A DNA stretch of 64,000 nt from Thermovirga lienii DSM 17291 (lineage in GTDB: Bacteria; Synergistota; Synergistia; Synergistales; Thermovirgaceae): the NCBI GenBank assembly GCA_000233775.1, contig CP003096.1, forward strand, positions 1,886,501 through 1,950,500, given 5' to 3'. Positions 55,745 to 63,964 of this stretch are shown here, in pieces. The position numbers and the translations under genes are program-made. The notes below the pieces were generated by a model that did not search any database, was not told the DNA's origin, and saw nothing but the letters and a program-made list of their open reading frames with translations. Position 1 is the stretch's first letter. Each line of letters opens with the position of its first letter.

Positions 55745-56500
55745 TTAGCTTTCTCCTATTCTGTTTATCAAACTTGCAGTATAAGCCGCCCCAAAACCAT
55801 TATCTATGTTTACAACACTTACTCCACAGGCACAGGAGTTAAGCATGGCCAAAAGAGCGGATAAACCATGAAAATTAGCGCCATAACCCACACTAGTAGG
55901 TACTGCAATTATGGGAGAACTAACCAATCCTCCTAACACAGTAGGGAGTGCCCCTTCCATACCAGCAATAGCAATTAAAACACTGCATTGCCTGATTTCA
56001 TCTAATTTATCTATGAGCCTATGTACCCCTGCAACTCCTACATCATAAAACCTTTTTACCGTATTCCCCAGAAGTTCTGCGGTCACAGCTGCTTCTTCGG
56101 CAACATTTAGATCAGAAGTCCCAGCAGCTACTACTCCAATTATTCCTTTCGCTTTATTAACTACCGTGTTTCTTATAAAAATTATCCTTGCTTCCTCATA
56201 GTAATCTGCCTCTTCTATCGCTTCTTTTACCGCCTCAAAATGATGCTTCGAAGATCTCGTTCCCAAAACGTTGCTTCCATTTTTATGCATATGCAAAGCT
56301 ATTTCTTTAACTTGCTGTGGAGTCTTTCCCTGACAAAAAATCACCTCAGGGAACCCCTTCCTCATTTCTCTGTGGTGGTCTATCTTAGCAAACCCCAAAT
56401 CCTCATAAAGAAGTTTCTTCAAAGCCTCTAATGTTTCGTCCGTTGATAGTGCGTCTTGCTTAAAATTCATTAAAATCTGCAATATTTTATCTTTATACAT
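55745..56500 (-). CDS. larB: LarB, pyridinium carboxylase
   Basis: 251 residues. The N-terminal part is specific to LarB. The C-terminal half resembles PurE (GIIGVVAAGTSDLNVAEEAAVTAELLG, then ALIAIAGMEGALPTVLGGLV-like ALPTVLGGLVSSPIIAVPTSVGYG). It carboxylates and hydrolyses nicotinic acid adenine dinucleotide to start NPN cofactor synthesis. Its start overlaps the larE stop by 8 bp. Confidence 0.94.
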   Translation of the reverse strand: MYKDKILQILMNFKQDALSTDETLEALKKLLYEDLGFAKIDHHREMRKGFPEVIFCQGKTPQQVKEIALHMHKNGSNVLGTRSSKHHFEAVKEAIEEADYYEEARIIFIRNTVVNKAKGIIGVVAAGTSDLNVAEEAAVTAELLGNTVKRFYDVGVAGVHRLIDKLDEIRQCSVLIAIAGMEGALPTVLGGLVSSPIIAVPTSVGYGANFHGLSALLAMLNSCACGVSVVNIDNGFGAAYTASLINRIGES

Positions 56501-57272
56501 GACACGCCCTCTCTACGGAATGTTCATTCAAACTACCCATCCTATATCCTTCTAAATCCAAAGCCACATATTTAAACCCCGTAGACTTAATTTTTTGCAC
56601 AATTTGTTCCGTTACGCCTTCTTCAAAAACTTTTATCATTTGTGATTTCGGAAGCTCTATTCGCGCAACATCTCCGTGGTGTCTAACTCTAACTCCCGAA
56701 AAACCCAAACTCTTCAAAGATTCCTCCGCTTTTTCCACCATAGTGAGCTTATAATGGGTTATTTCTTCTCTATAAGGGATCCTTGAAGCAAGGCATGGGT
56801 TAGAAGGTTTATTCCACGTAGGAAGTTCAATCTTTTTAGATAAGATTCTTATATCTTCCTTTGTTAGGCCACACTCCAACAAAGGGCTTAAAACTCCTAG
56901 CTCCTTTAATGCTCTTCTACCTGGTCTAAAATCCGATACATCATCTACATTTGTGCCTTCTAGAAGGTGTTCTAGGCCCTTTTCGTTTGCAATAGTTTTA
57001 AACTTAAGAAACAAATTAAACTTGCATATATAGCATCTGTTTAAAGGATTCTTTTTAAATTCTTCTTTCTCAAGAATGTCATGAAAATCCACAACCGCAT
57101 GGGGAATTCCTATTTCTTTAGCAAGATTCACAGCTTCTTCTACTTCGCTCGAAGGATGTATAGGCGAAACAGCAGTCACAGCAAATATCTTATCCCCCAA
57201 AACATCGTAACCTATTTTAGCCAAAAAGGTACTATCAACCCCTCCAGAAAAAGCAATCAGGGCACTACCCAA
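56493..57272 (-). CDS. larE: LarE, sulfur-inserting PP-loop enzyme
   Basis: At least 259 residues. The PP-loop LIAFSGGVDSTFLAKIGYD is at the N-terminus, with NRCYICKFNLFLKFK near residue 78 and NPCLASRIPYREEI near residue 160, whose Cys is in the region used as sulfur donor or cluster ligand. It thiolates the two carboxylates of the cofactor precursor. The start is odd. The only standard codon is TTG at 57272, just before the PP-loop. Upstream the frame stays open for about 20 family-like residues (NAGVREKLQRLKGYIQSLG) that have only ATA or ATT as possible starts. Confidence 0.9.
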   Translation of the reverse strand: MGSALIAFSGGVDSTFLAKIGYDVLGDKIFAVTAVSPIHPSSEVEEAVNLAKEIGIPHAVVDFHDILEKEEFKKNPLNRCYICKFNLFLKFKTIANEKGLEHLLEGTNVDDVSDFRPGRRALKELGVLSPLLECGLTKEDIRILSKKIELPTWNKPSNPCLASRIPYREEITHYKLTMVEKAEESLKSLGFSGVRVRHHGDVARIELPKSQMIKVFEEGVTEQIVQKIKSTGFKYVALDLEGYRMGSLNEHSVERACHV

Positions 57273-57413
57273 ACTTTGTATATACCCTTTTAATCTTTGT
57301 AACTTTTCCCTAACGCCAGCGTTTATTGCACTCTTCCCCTCTCTCTTATCTTTAATGAATTAAGCGTAAAACAATATTAGTTAGTTTTTGCCAAATTGCG
57401 GGAGCTTTCGTTA

Positions 57414-58676
57414 TTAACTTGAAAGCACAGGTACCGTCAAACTACCCTGAGGCATCAGTATATAGCTAGGCCTTTCATGCTTTTTTTCCACATATTTTAT
57501 CGCTTCGTCAATTGAAGTCATTTTACGCATAAATAGTTCCTCTGTCTTTTCTTCAGAGAGAGAAGAAATCAAAATAATTTCCTTTTCGGCAGCGACCTTA
57601 CAAATTCCGTAGGCTTTGTGTCCACCCATAACAAAGTTTTTCTTTATGCGCTCTATAACGTCATTTGGTGTCTTAGCCTCTAACATCCACTCCTCGAAGA
57701 CCTTCTCCCCATATCCCTGAGAACACTCAGCTACTAGGATGATAGTTCCCCCTGGCTTTGTAGCTTTATCCGCATGATCAAGAGCCTTTTGTGCTTGATA
57801 AACATTAATGTCTCTTGGGAAACCACCTGCACTGGCTATAGCAACATCTGCTTTTTGCGGTATTGGAACTTCATACATATCTGAAGAAACCGACACGCCC
57901 TTATACCATGCTTCTTCTAAATCGCCTGCAACAATTTCAACAATTTCTTTCTTGCTATTAGTAACTACATTTAATATAAAATCCACTCCCACTAATCTAG
58001 CTGCCTCTATCATTTCGAGACTTACTGGGTTCTGCTTTATAGGCGGAAGGTCATCCATTAGATATACCATCCTAGAATGATTTTTTTCTATACTTTCCCT
58101 TCCGGCAACACCTGGCAATATACTCTTTCTGCCACCCGAGAAGCCGGCAAAATAATGAGGCATAATCACCCCCAAGGTGATTAAGAAATCAGCCTCTACG
58201 GCTAACTTGTTAACTTTTAACTTTAAGCCTGTAGAAAGATCTCCTACTTCAACTAAGGAAGAAGTGTCATCAGCTTTATGCGACAAAAACCGGTATTTAT
58301 TTACTAGGTTTTTGCCGTAAACTTCTTCGTCTTGTTCCCGCGTATGAGGGTCATGAATTCCCGTTGCCGTCAGGAAAGTGATTTGGTCATCTTTCAATCC
58401 GCTACCATGTAAAACTTCAAGCAATGGAGGAAGCAGAAATTCATAAGGTGTAGGACGGGTAATATCATTGACTATAATAACTACATTTTGAGGCTTCCTC
58501 GCTTCTAGCATGTCAGCCAAAGATGGAGTCCCTATAGGTGTTTTCAAAGCTTCCCTCACTGCATTTAAAGGGTCCAATTTCCCAGGTCTTTCGTTAGGCC
58601 ATAGCGTTTTGATTACTCTATGTTGGTCAACATCAAAAGAAATCTCTGATCTTCCATATCTCATCTGTGTTAACAC
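57414..58676 (-). CDS. larA: LarA-family nickel-pincer racemase/epimerase
   Basis: 420 residues, first enzyme gene of the lar operon. GTG start with AGAGGTGA 6 nt upstream. Cofactor and catalytic residues are visible: VNDITRPTPYEFLLP near residue 70, TATGIHDPHTREQ near residue 105 (His), VIMPHYFAGFSGGRKSILPGVAG near residue 170 (His and the Lys that holds the NPN cofactor) and NHSRMVYL. Lactate racemase is the founding activity, but the family acts on many 2-hydroxy acids. The TctB remnant next door leaves the substrate open. Confidence 0.92.
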   Translation of the reverse strand: MLTQMRYGRSEISFDVDQHRVIKTLWPNERPGKLDPLNAVREALKTPIGTPSLADMLEARKPQNVVIIVNDITRPTPYEFLLPPLLEVLHGSGLKDDQITFLTATGIHDPHTREQDEEVYGKNLVNKYRFLSHKADDTSSLVEVGDLSTGLKLKVNKLAVEADFLITLGVIMPHYFAGFSGGRKSILPGVAGRESIEKNHSRMVYLMDDLPPIKQNPVSLEMIEAARLVGVDFILNVVTNSKKEIVEIVAGDLEEAWYKGVSVSSDMYEVPIPQKADVAIASAGGFPRDINVYQAQKALDHADKATKPGGTIILVAECSQGYGEKVFEEWMLEAKTPNDVIERIKKNFVMGGHKAYGICKVAAEKEIILISSLSEEKTEELFMRKMTSIDEAIKYVEKKHERPSYILMPQGSLTVPVLSS

Positions 58677-58695
58677 TTAAAATCACCTCTATCTT

Positions 58696-58992
58696 TTAGA
58701 AGAGAAAACCTTCTGGGAAGAAAATATATAAATATTTCGTGAACGTGTAATATATAACAAACACACAACCAACAGATACTGCTAAAAACTTGACTGCACT
58801 TTTTAGATCACGATCACTGCTGAGAGACCACTGAATCATCCACATAGACGTAACGCTAGCAACAAAAAAACCAATGTACTTTATGGAAATAACCCATATC
58901 AGAGACCACACCATCACTGCAACCATGTATTTGTTCATATCTTTTAAAAAATTACTCGTATATTGGGGTTTTACTTTCGATTTAACTATCAT
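58696..58992 (-). pseudogene. TctB-like small transporter subunit, N-terminally truncated
   Basis: 98 residues with two or three hydrophobic segments. YIGFFVASVTSMWMIQWSLSSDRDLKSAVKF and the ending TKYLYIFFPEGFLF resemble the C-terminal half of TctB, the small membrane subunit of tripartite tricarboxylate transporters (about 150 residues). The first helices are missing, and no tctA or tctC is present. It begins at the break point of the truncated GntR gene. One deletion probably removed the rest of both genes and what lay between. Confidence 0.65.
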
Positions 58993-59186
58993 CTTCCCTG
59001 CCTATCCCGAATCTCAATTACACCAAAGGCCTCAAGTATTGCTAAGGCCTCTCTTACCAATGTGCGAGTAATACCAAACATATCCGCCAACTCGCGCTCA
59101 CTTGGTAATTTATTGCCTCCGCCAAACCTCTCTTCTTTTATGTGCTTATAAATGAGAATCGCTACTTCTCTTCTCGTCATTCTCAT
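58989..59186 (-). pseudogene. GntR-family regulator, DNA-binding domain only
   Basis: 65 residues containing a full winged helix: VAILIYKHIKEERFGGGNKLPSERELADMFGI then TRTLVREALAILEAFGVIEIRDRQG. It stops right after the wing, where FCD- or UTRA-type regulators continue for about 150 residues. The frame then runs into the TctB remnant. The remaining domain could still bind DNA weakly but cannot sense a ligand or form the normal dimer. It is first in the lar transcript. Confidence 0.8.
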
Positions 59187-59233
59187 ACCTCTAAATCTGG
59201 TAGCCCAAGATAGTCCAGTTGTATATAAAACAA

Positions 59234-59272
59234 ATCATTATGAATGATAATATCTGCTCTTTTATTAGTCAA
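59234..59272 (-). promoter_or_regulatory. Promoter and operator-like palindrome of the lar operon
   Basis: On the minus strand TTGACT (59267-59272), 17-bp spacer, TATCAT (59244-59249). A palindrome ATCATT-ATG-AATGAT (59234-59248, written on plus) overlaps the -10 and start site, a good place for autorepression by the GntR protein before it was truncated. Confidence 0.7.
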
Positions 59273-59286
59273 CCCACTAGAAGCGT

Positions 59287-59326
59287 TGCAGTTGCAAGGT
59301 AATGATATCGTCCCCTTGCAACTGCA
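59287..59326. repeat. Perfect 13-bp inverted repeat
   Basis: TGCAGTTGCAAGG (59287-59299) and its complement (59314-59326) with a 14-nt spacer. It lies just upstream of the lar promoter. It could be a terminator hairpin for upstream transcription or a protein site. Confidence 0.8.
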
Positions 59327-59335
59327 CAAAGCAAA

Positions 59336-59388
59336 CGTATACAGTAAAGCCATATCATTTTCAAAACTAGAAGGCCTTACAGTATACG
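59336..59388. repeat. Imperfect 16-bp inverted repeat
   Basis: CGTATACAGTAAAGCC (59336-59351) and the complement of CGTATACTGTAAGGCC (59373-59388) match at 14 of 16 positions. Nested beside the previous repeat, it makes this a structure-rich gene-free stretch. Confidence 0.75.
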
Positions 59389-59622
59389 TTGACTGAGGTT
59401 TTGCTTTTTGAGACAGACAGTAAGGAGGCCGAAAGGGGTGGAATAAGCTCATTACCAGAGGAACTTGGACAAGATCACAAAATAGTTAAGGCAGCTACTT
59501 GCGTAGCTGCCTTAACTACAAAACTTGCACGAAACCCTATTGCGGTAATAGCAATTCTACCCTCAAGGCTTTAAAAAGGCCCTGATCTCTTCATATAACT
59601 TCAGCACAGAGCCCACTTAATC
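59389..59622. other. Gene-free stretch with a strong hairpin
   Basis: The region between the lar promoter and the nitroreductase gene holds a perfect 14-bp stem with a TTGC loop, GTTAAGGCAGCTAC and complement (59485-59516). A 61-codon plus-strand frame (59389-59574, ending AVIAILPSRL) spans it, but has no ribosome site and I do not recognise it. The hairpin may end a transcript from either side. Confidence 0.5.
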
Positions 59623-60141
59623 TTAAAATTTCTCTAGATGAATTTTATTGTATGGCAGCTCCCCTTTAGGTATGGGCTTTTTCTCCTCGGCTGGATATCC
59701 TACCGCCAGGATACATAGCACCCTGTAAGGCTCGGGGATCCCCAGAAGGTTTCTAACGTAATCCTCGGCGCTAAGCTCCGGTGAATGGTCTCGGTTTCGT
59801 ATCTGGATCCAGCAGGAGCCAAGTCCTATGGAGGTAGCCACAAGCTGACCTATCATGGCGGCAAGGGAGGCGTCCTCCACCCAAACATTGGTGGTTTGTT
59901 CGTTTCCCATGACGACTATCGCAAGGGGCGCTCCTGCCAAGAAACTTGAGCTTGCTCCTCTTACCTGCGCAAGCTTCTTTATGGTTTCGGGGTTCTCAAC
60001 GAAAACAAACTCCCAGGACTTTAAGTTCTTCGCCGAAGGAGACCGCAGAAGTCCCTCTTTTAGCGTCTCTATCTTCTCGGGCTCTATGGGCCTTTCCTGA
60101 TATTTTCTTATGCTTCTGCGCTTTCTTAGGATATCCAACAT
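59623..60141 (-). CDS. Nitroreductase-family flavoprotein
   Basis: 172 residues. The FMN-binding start LDILRKRRSIRKYQERPI and LLRSPSAKNLKSWEFVFVENPETIKKL are typical. GLGSCWIQIRNRDH near residue 107 and LGIPEPYRVLCILAVGYPAEEKKPIPKGEL close the domain. It reduces nitro or quinone-like compounds or other oxidised substrates with NAD(P)H; the true substrate is unknown. The gene is complete and stands alone. Confidence 0.88.
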   Translation of the reverse strand: MLDILRKRRSIRKYQERPIEPEKIETLKEGLLRSPSAKNLKSWEFVFVENPETIKKLAQVRGASSSFLAGAPLAIVVMGNEQTTNVWVEDASLAAMIGQLVATSIGLGSCWIQIRNRDHSPELSAEDYVRNLLGIPEPYRVLCILAVGYPAEEKKPIPKGELPYNKIHLEKF

Positions 60142-60223
60142 GGTTATTACCTCCCCGACTTTCGGATGCTTGCCTATGCGATTCTATTCTATATCAAGGC
60201 AGCCTAGAATACACAGGCAGGCT

Positions 60224-61405
60224 TTACGACCTGAAAAACCCCTTCAGCGTGAAGGCCTCTTTTATCAGTTTCACCTTCTCTCTCTCCTCGGGGTCCTCCG
60301 AAGCTCTGTGGAAAAACTCCATGAAAAAGGCAGAAAAGACCCCAATAAAAAGTCCTAAGACCAGGGCCACCGCCAGGAGGAGCTTCTTGTTGGGTTTAAA
60401 GGGTTTGTCAGGAACCTGGGCACTTCCAAGGGAGACAACCGAAACGTTCAATGTCTTTTCCTGAAGAACCACTTTATCGTACAAGGACTGCAGCTTTTGG
60501 TAAAGCATCCACTGAACAAGCCACTCTTTGCGCTTTTTGAGGTATTCGGAGAACACCTCAAAGGAAGCCGAGCTTTGACCATTTAAGGCGCTTTTCATGA
60601 TCGACTCCTCATACTGCTCAAGCTCAAGATTTAGTTCCGACAACTCCTCTTTCATGGTGGCAACCTCTGGGTTATTCCCAACGTCCGCCTCTTTTTCCGA
60701 AATAAGCATAACCTTATCCATGATTTTTTCCTGAAGCTTCAACCACTCTGCAACCACTGGTTCAAGGTCCCTGATCTTTCCGTCCACTCCCACAGATTTG
60801 GCTCCTATACCTAATTTTCCCTCCAACTCCGCCAGGTCCTTTTCAATGGCCCTGAGGTTGCCTGAAACCTCGTTGAGCTTCCCTGCGTAATCTTCTGCCA
60901 TTTTTCGATACTCCCCGTATCTTACGTCCTTTAGAACGTTCTCCAGGGCATTTACGTATTCATTGGTTATCTCTGCAGCCTTCTTGGGATCAGTATAGGT
61001 AACAGAAAGCTTTATAACTCCCTCTTTGGTCCCTTGAGCTTCCATTTCGCCTATATACTTTGCAACAAGCTGATCCTTTTTTAGTTTCTTGTCAGGACCA
61101 ACCATCTCCCTCCAGTTTTTCGGGGCGAATCTATCCAAAACCCTGTCCTGGACAGCGGAGCTTTTCAAAAGTCCTAAATAACTTTTGTCCGTTTCCGCCA
61201 CCAGCACAGAAGCCTTGTAAAGGGGGGTCATCATAAAAGCAAAGATCAAGGCACCCACAGCAAAAAGCAGAACAGTGGCAGCTATCAAGCGTCTCCACTT
61301 GGCAAATATCACCATAATGTCCAGTAGCGATATCTCCTCGGCGTATCTTCCCTCGTAAGGCTCAACTTGATAAGTTCTTCCCTGAGACAAATCCTCCGGC
61401 ATCAA
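60224..61405 (-). CDS. Wzz/GNVR-type polysaccharide chain-length protein
   Basis: 393 residues. TM1 (LIAATVLLFAVGALIFAFMMTPLY) is near residue 38 and TM2 (LLLAVALVLGLFIGVFSAFFMEF) near residue 350. Between them lies a long periplasmic coiled coil (YAGKLNEVSGNLRAIEKDLAELEGKLG). The proline-rich run before TM2 (VPDKPFKPNKK) is a Wzz hallmark. No tyrosine-kinase domain is attached. It should set chain length for the Wzy-made polymer. It lies about 42 kb from the polysaccharide locus in this window. Confidence 0.88.
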   Translation of the reverse strand: MMPEDLSQGRTYQVEPYEGRYAEEISLLDIMVIFAKWRRLIAATVLLFAVGALIFAFMMTPLYKASVLVAETDKSYLGLLKSSAVQDRVLDRFAPKNWREMVGPDKKLKKDQLVAKYIGEMEAQGTKEGVIKLSVTYTDPKKAAEITNEYVNALENVLKDVRYGEYRKMAEDYAGKLNEVSGNLRAIEKDLAELEGKLGIGAKSVGVDGKIRDLEPVVAEWLKLQEKIMDKVMLISEKEADVGNNPEVATMKEELSELNLELEQYEESIMKSALNGQSSASFEVFSEYLKKRKEWLVQWMLYQKLQSLYDKVVLQEKTLNVSVVSLGSAQVPDKPFKPNKKLLLAVALVLGLFIGVFSAFFMEFFHRASEDPEEREKVKLIKEAFTLKGFFRS

Positions 61406-61454
61406 CCATACCTCCTTGACCTAACCATGAGTGTTTTAATTATGCTGAACAAAA

Positions 61455-62186
61455 TTAAATATACTTTTGCAGCTTTTCACTAACACAATATAACACTTTG
61501 TTTATTTCTTCGGCAATTACCCTTTCAGCGAGGGCGTCCAGCGGGGTGGGCTCCATGTTTATGATGAAAAGCTCTGCCCCATTCCTCTTGGCCAAGGACG
61601 GAAACCAGTTTGCAGGAGATACCCGAAGGGATGAGCCCAGAACCAAAAAACACTTGCAGGACAAAGAGAGCTCCTCTGCCTTTTCCAGAGCCAAGTCAGG
61701 CAGACTCTCGCCAAAAAGGACCACATCGGGTCTGAGCTTCCCTCCACAGTTGGGGCAACTGGTTCTTTCCAGGAAAAGAGCGCTTTCGTACCTGCTGCGG
61801 CACCTCATGCACCTTACCTTTCTCAGTGTTCCATGGAGTTCCCACACCTTTTTGCTTCCAGCCTCTTGGTGAAAACCGTCCACGTTCTGGGTTATTATGC
61901 CCTTTACGTAGCCCTTTTCCTCCCAATTTGCCAATATAAAATGTCCTTCATTGGGTTTGGCCTCCAGCAGGGCCTTTATCCGCCAGCGATAGAACTCGCA
62001 AAACTCCTGGTAGTTGTTCTCCAATGCGCCTACGGATGCCAAAAGGGAAGGGTCCTTCTCCTTCCACAGACCCTTTTTGCCCCTGAAGTCCGGAAGGCCT
62101 GAGGCAGTACTCATCCCCGCACCGGTGAAGACCACCACTTCCTTGGACTTCAAAAAGGAAACCAACCGCTCCAGCCCTTCCAACAT
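61455..62186 (-). CDS. Sir2-family NAD-dependent protein deacylase
   Basis: About 243 residues. The start at 62186 has GAGGGGAGG upstream; the longer frame would overlap the transporter gene. VVVFTGAGMSTASGLPDFRGKKGLW binds NAD, and ITQNVDGFHQEAGS and ELHGTLRKVRCMRC hold the catalytic His. Four Cys in CMRC...CPNC bind zinc, followed by LRPDVVLFGESLP and LGSSLRVSPA. It removes acyl groups from protein lysines. Targets are unknown. Confidence 0.93.
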   Translation of the reverse strand: MLEGLERLVSFLKSKEVVVFTGAGMSTASGLPDFRGKKGLWKEKDPSLLASVGALENNYQEFCEFYRWRIKALLEAKPNEGHFILANWEEKGYVKGIITQNVDGFHQEAGSKKVWELHGTLRKVRCMRCRSRYESALFLERTSCPNCGGKLRPDVVLFGESLPDLALEKAEELSLSCKCFLVLGSSLRVSPANWFPSLAKRNGAELFIINMEPTPLDALAERVIAEEINKVLYCVSEKLQKYI

Positions 62187-62226
62187 GCTTCCGCCTCCCC
62201 TCAAATATAAGCCTTGCGCTGGCCGC

Positions 62227-63135
62227 CTACCCTCGTCTTTGTACTTTCGCCAGGAAAACCAAGGCAACCCCGGAGAGGATCACCGCCATGGCCAGCAAGG
62301 CAACTAAAGAGAACCTCTCTCCAGCGAGGGTTGCCCCCAAGATGGCCGCTATTATGGGATTGACCAAAGCATAACTGGTGGCCACTGCAGGTCTAGTGGT
62401 CTTAAGAAGATGAACGTAAAGGGAAAAACCAGCGACAGAACCAAATACGACCAGGTGGAAGATCCCCCATGCTGCTTTCATCGTGAGAGGCCCCATTCTT
62501 TCACCCAACAAGAAGGAAATAAAAGCCAATATAGCCCCTCCTACGATCATCTGCGCCGCCGTCACAGTCTGCTGGGACTGCCATTTGATCCTTCGGTTGA
62601 GCGCCGAGCCAAAACCCCAGCACGCCGCTGCCGACAATATGTATATGACCCCGATTGGATTGCCCCTTATGCCCCTCTCCATGTTGAGCATGGCCACGCC
62701 CAAAATACCGATGACCAGCCCCAAGATCTCCAGTCTGCCTGGCCTGCCCTCCCAAAAGCTTGTGAAGACTACCGTCCACAAAGGCACGGTGGCTATAAGG
62801 GTCGCGGCAAGACCTGATGCCACCCACTGCTGACCCACGGTGAGCCCCCCTGAACCACCTACCACCATGAAAAGTCCAACAATTCCTGCCTTCATCCACT
62901 CTCCGAAGGTAGGGTCTTTCTCTCCCTTGAACTTCATTATGGCATATAAAATCACTCCGCCAGACAAAAACCTAACAGCATTCAGCATATAGGGAGGAAA
63001 GCTTTCCAAGCCAAACTTATTGGCCAGAAACGTAGACCCCCACACAGCATAAAGGGAAGCAAGACAAAGAGCTGTCTTGGCTTCCCATCTTTTGCTGCCG
63101 CTTGCAAAATCTTGATCTTTAACAAAAAGTCCCAC
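62227..63135 (-). CDS. EamA/DMT-family transporter
   Basis: 302 residues with ten predicted helices in two EamA repeats. The first repeat has YAVWGSTFLANKFGLESFPPYMLNAVRFLSGGVILY, the second GVIYILSAAACWGFGSALNRRIKWQ and ending GERFSLVALLAMAVILSGVALVF. Members export metabolites or amino acids. Substrate is unknown. The C-terminus is basic (KVQRRG). Confidence 0.88.
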   Translation of the reverse strand: MGLFVKDQDFASGSKRWEAKTALCLASLYAVWGSTFLANKFGLESFPPYMLNAVRFLSGGVILYAIMKFKGEKDPTFGEWMKAGIVGLFMVVGGSGGLTVGQQWVASGLAATLIATVPLWTVVFTSFWEGRPGRLEILGLVIGILGVAMLNMERGIRGNPIGVIYILSAAACWGFGSALNRRIKWQSQQTVTAAQMIVGGAILAFISFLLGERMGPLTMKAAWGIFHLVVFGSVAGFSLYVHLLKTTRPAVATSYALVNPIIAAILGATLAGERFSLVALLAMAVILSGVALVFLAKVQRRG

Positions 63136-63242
63136 TCAGCGCCCTCCGCTCGATTATGGTATGTAATTTAGGACAATTCTACTACGAGAGCAGAGGAGAG
63201 TTAAAGGAAAAGTGGTTTTAGTCAATAAAAATCAATTTTACC

Positions 63243-63809
63243 TTACTCTTTTTGCTCGCGAATTAGCCCCTTTATACGAGGCGCCACCTTGGCTCCAAGT
63301 AGAGCCACACCTAAAGCCTTGAGGGCATCACTTACAACGAAGGGGAAAAAGCCGATCTTAAGCACCGTCCAGAACGTGACGGACTTCCCTGCAACGTAGT
63401 TTAGGTTCAAATACAGCCCCAAAAGCCCTAAAACGTAAAGGGCAGCGCTTCCTGCGATGCAGGCCACTAAAACCTTGACGAAGGAGTAATCCTTGCTCCT
63501 TTCAAGAACTGCCCCTGCAACGAAAGCCGCTGCAATGAAACCCAAAAGAAAGCCAAACGTCGGGCGAAAGACAGTCTGCAAGCCTCCCGCTCCTCCCGCG
63601 AACACAGGAAGCCCCAAAAGCCCAATGAGAATGTACAAAACCTGAGACAAGGCCCCTATGCGAGACCCCAGAAGCACTCCCGCAAGAAGTACAAAGGCCG
63701 TCTGTAAAGTGAAAGGAACCACTGGCATGGGTACCCTGATGTAAGCACCCACAGTCGTCAAAACTGCGAACATAGCTGCAAGAACCATAGTTTTTGGTGT
63801 AAACCTCAT
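63243..63809 (-). CDS. bioY: BioY, biotin ECF-transporter substrate-binding subunit
   Basis: 188 residues and about six helices. VPMPVVPFTLQTAFVLLAGVLLGSRIGALSQVLYILIGLLGLPVFAGGAGG near the N-terminus is the BioY signature, and FRPTFGFLLGFIAAAFVAG follows. It binds biotin and works with a shared ECF energising module or alone at lower efficiency. No bioM/bioN genes are in the window, so a group II arrangement is likely. Confidence 0.93.
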   Translation of the reverse strand: MRFTPKTMVLAAMFAVLTTVGAYIRVPMPVVPFTLQTAFVLLAGVLLGSRIGALSQVLYILIGLLGLPVFAGGAGGLQTVFRPTFGFLLGFIAAAFVAGAVLERSKDYSFVKVLVACIAGSAALYVLGLLGLYLNLNYVAGKSVTFWTVLKIGFFPFVVSDALKALGVALLGAKVAPRIKGLIREQKE

Positions 63810-63904
63810 GACTTAACCTCCTTGTCAACCTAATTTAAAATATGGGTGACCATGATAGATGATTATACTCCTTTCCTCTCCGTTTACAAGCTCCCAAAAA
63901 CTAC

Positions 63905-63926
63905 GGGGCGGGTTTCTACCCGCCCC
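63905..63926 (-). terminator. Rho-independent terminator of an upstream minus-strand gene
   Basis: GGGGCGGGT (63905-63913), 4-nt loop, ACCCGCCCC (63918-63926). On the minus strand it is followed by GTAGTTTTTGG. Confidence 0.8.
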
Positions 63927-63964
63927 TTCTAGGTTTAAGATCCATGCTTTTCTGTTGTTAGCAA

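Noticed and set aside
59389-59574. A 61-residue hydrophobic protein (ends AVIAILPSRL)
   Set aside because: No ribosome site, interrupted by a perfect hairpin, no recognisable family. AzlD-like similarity was considered but is too weak.
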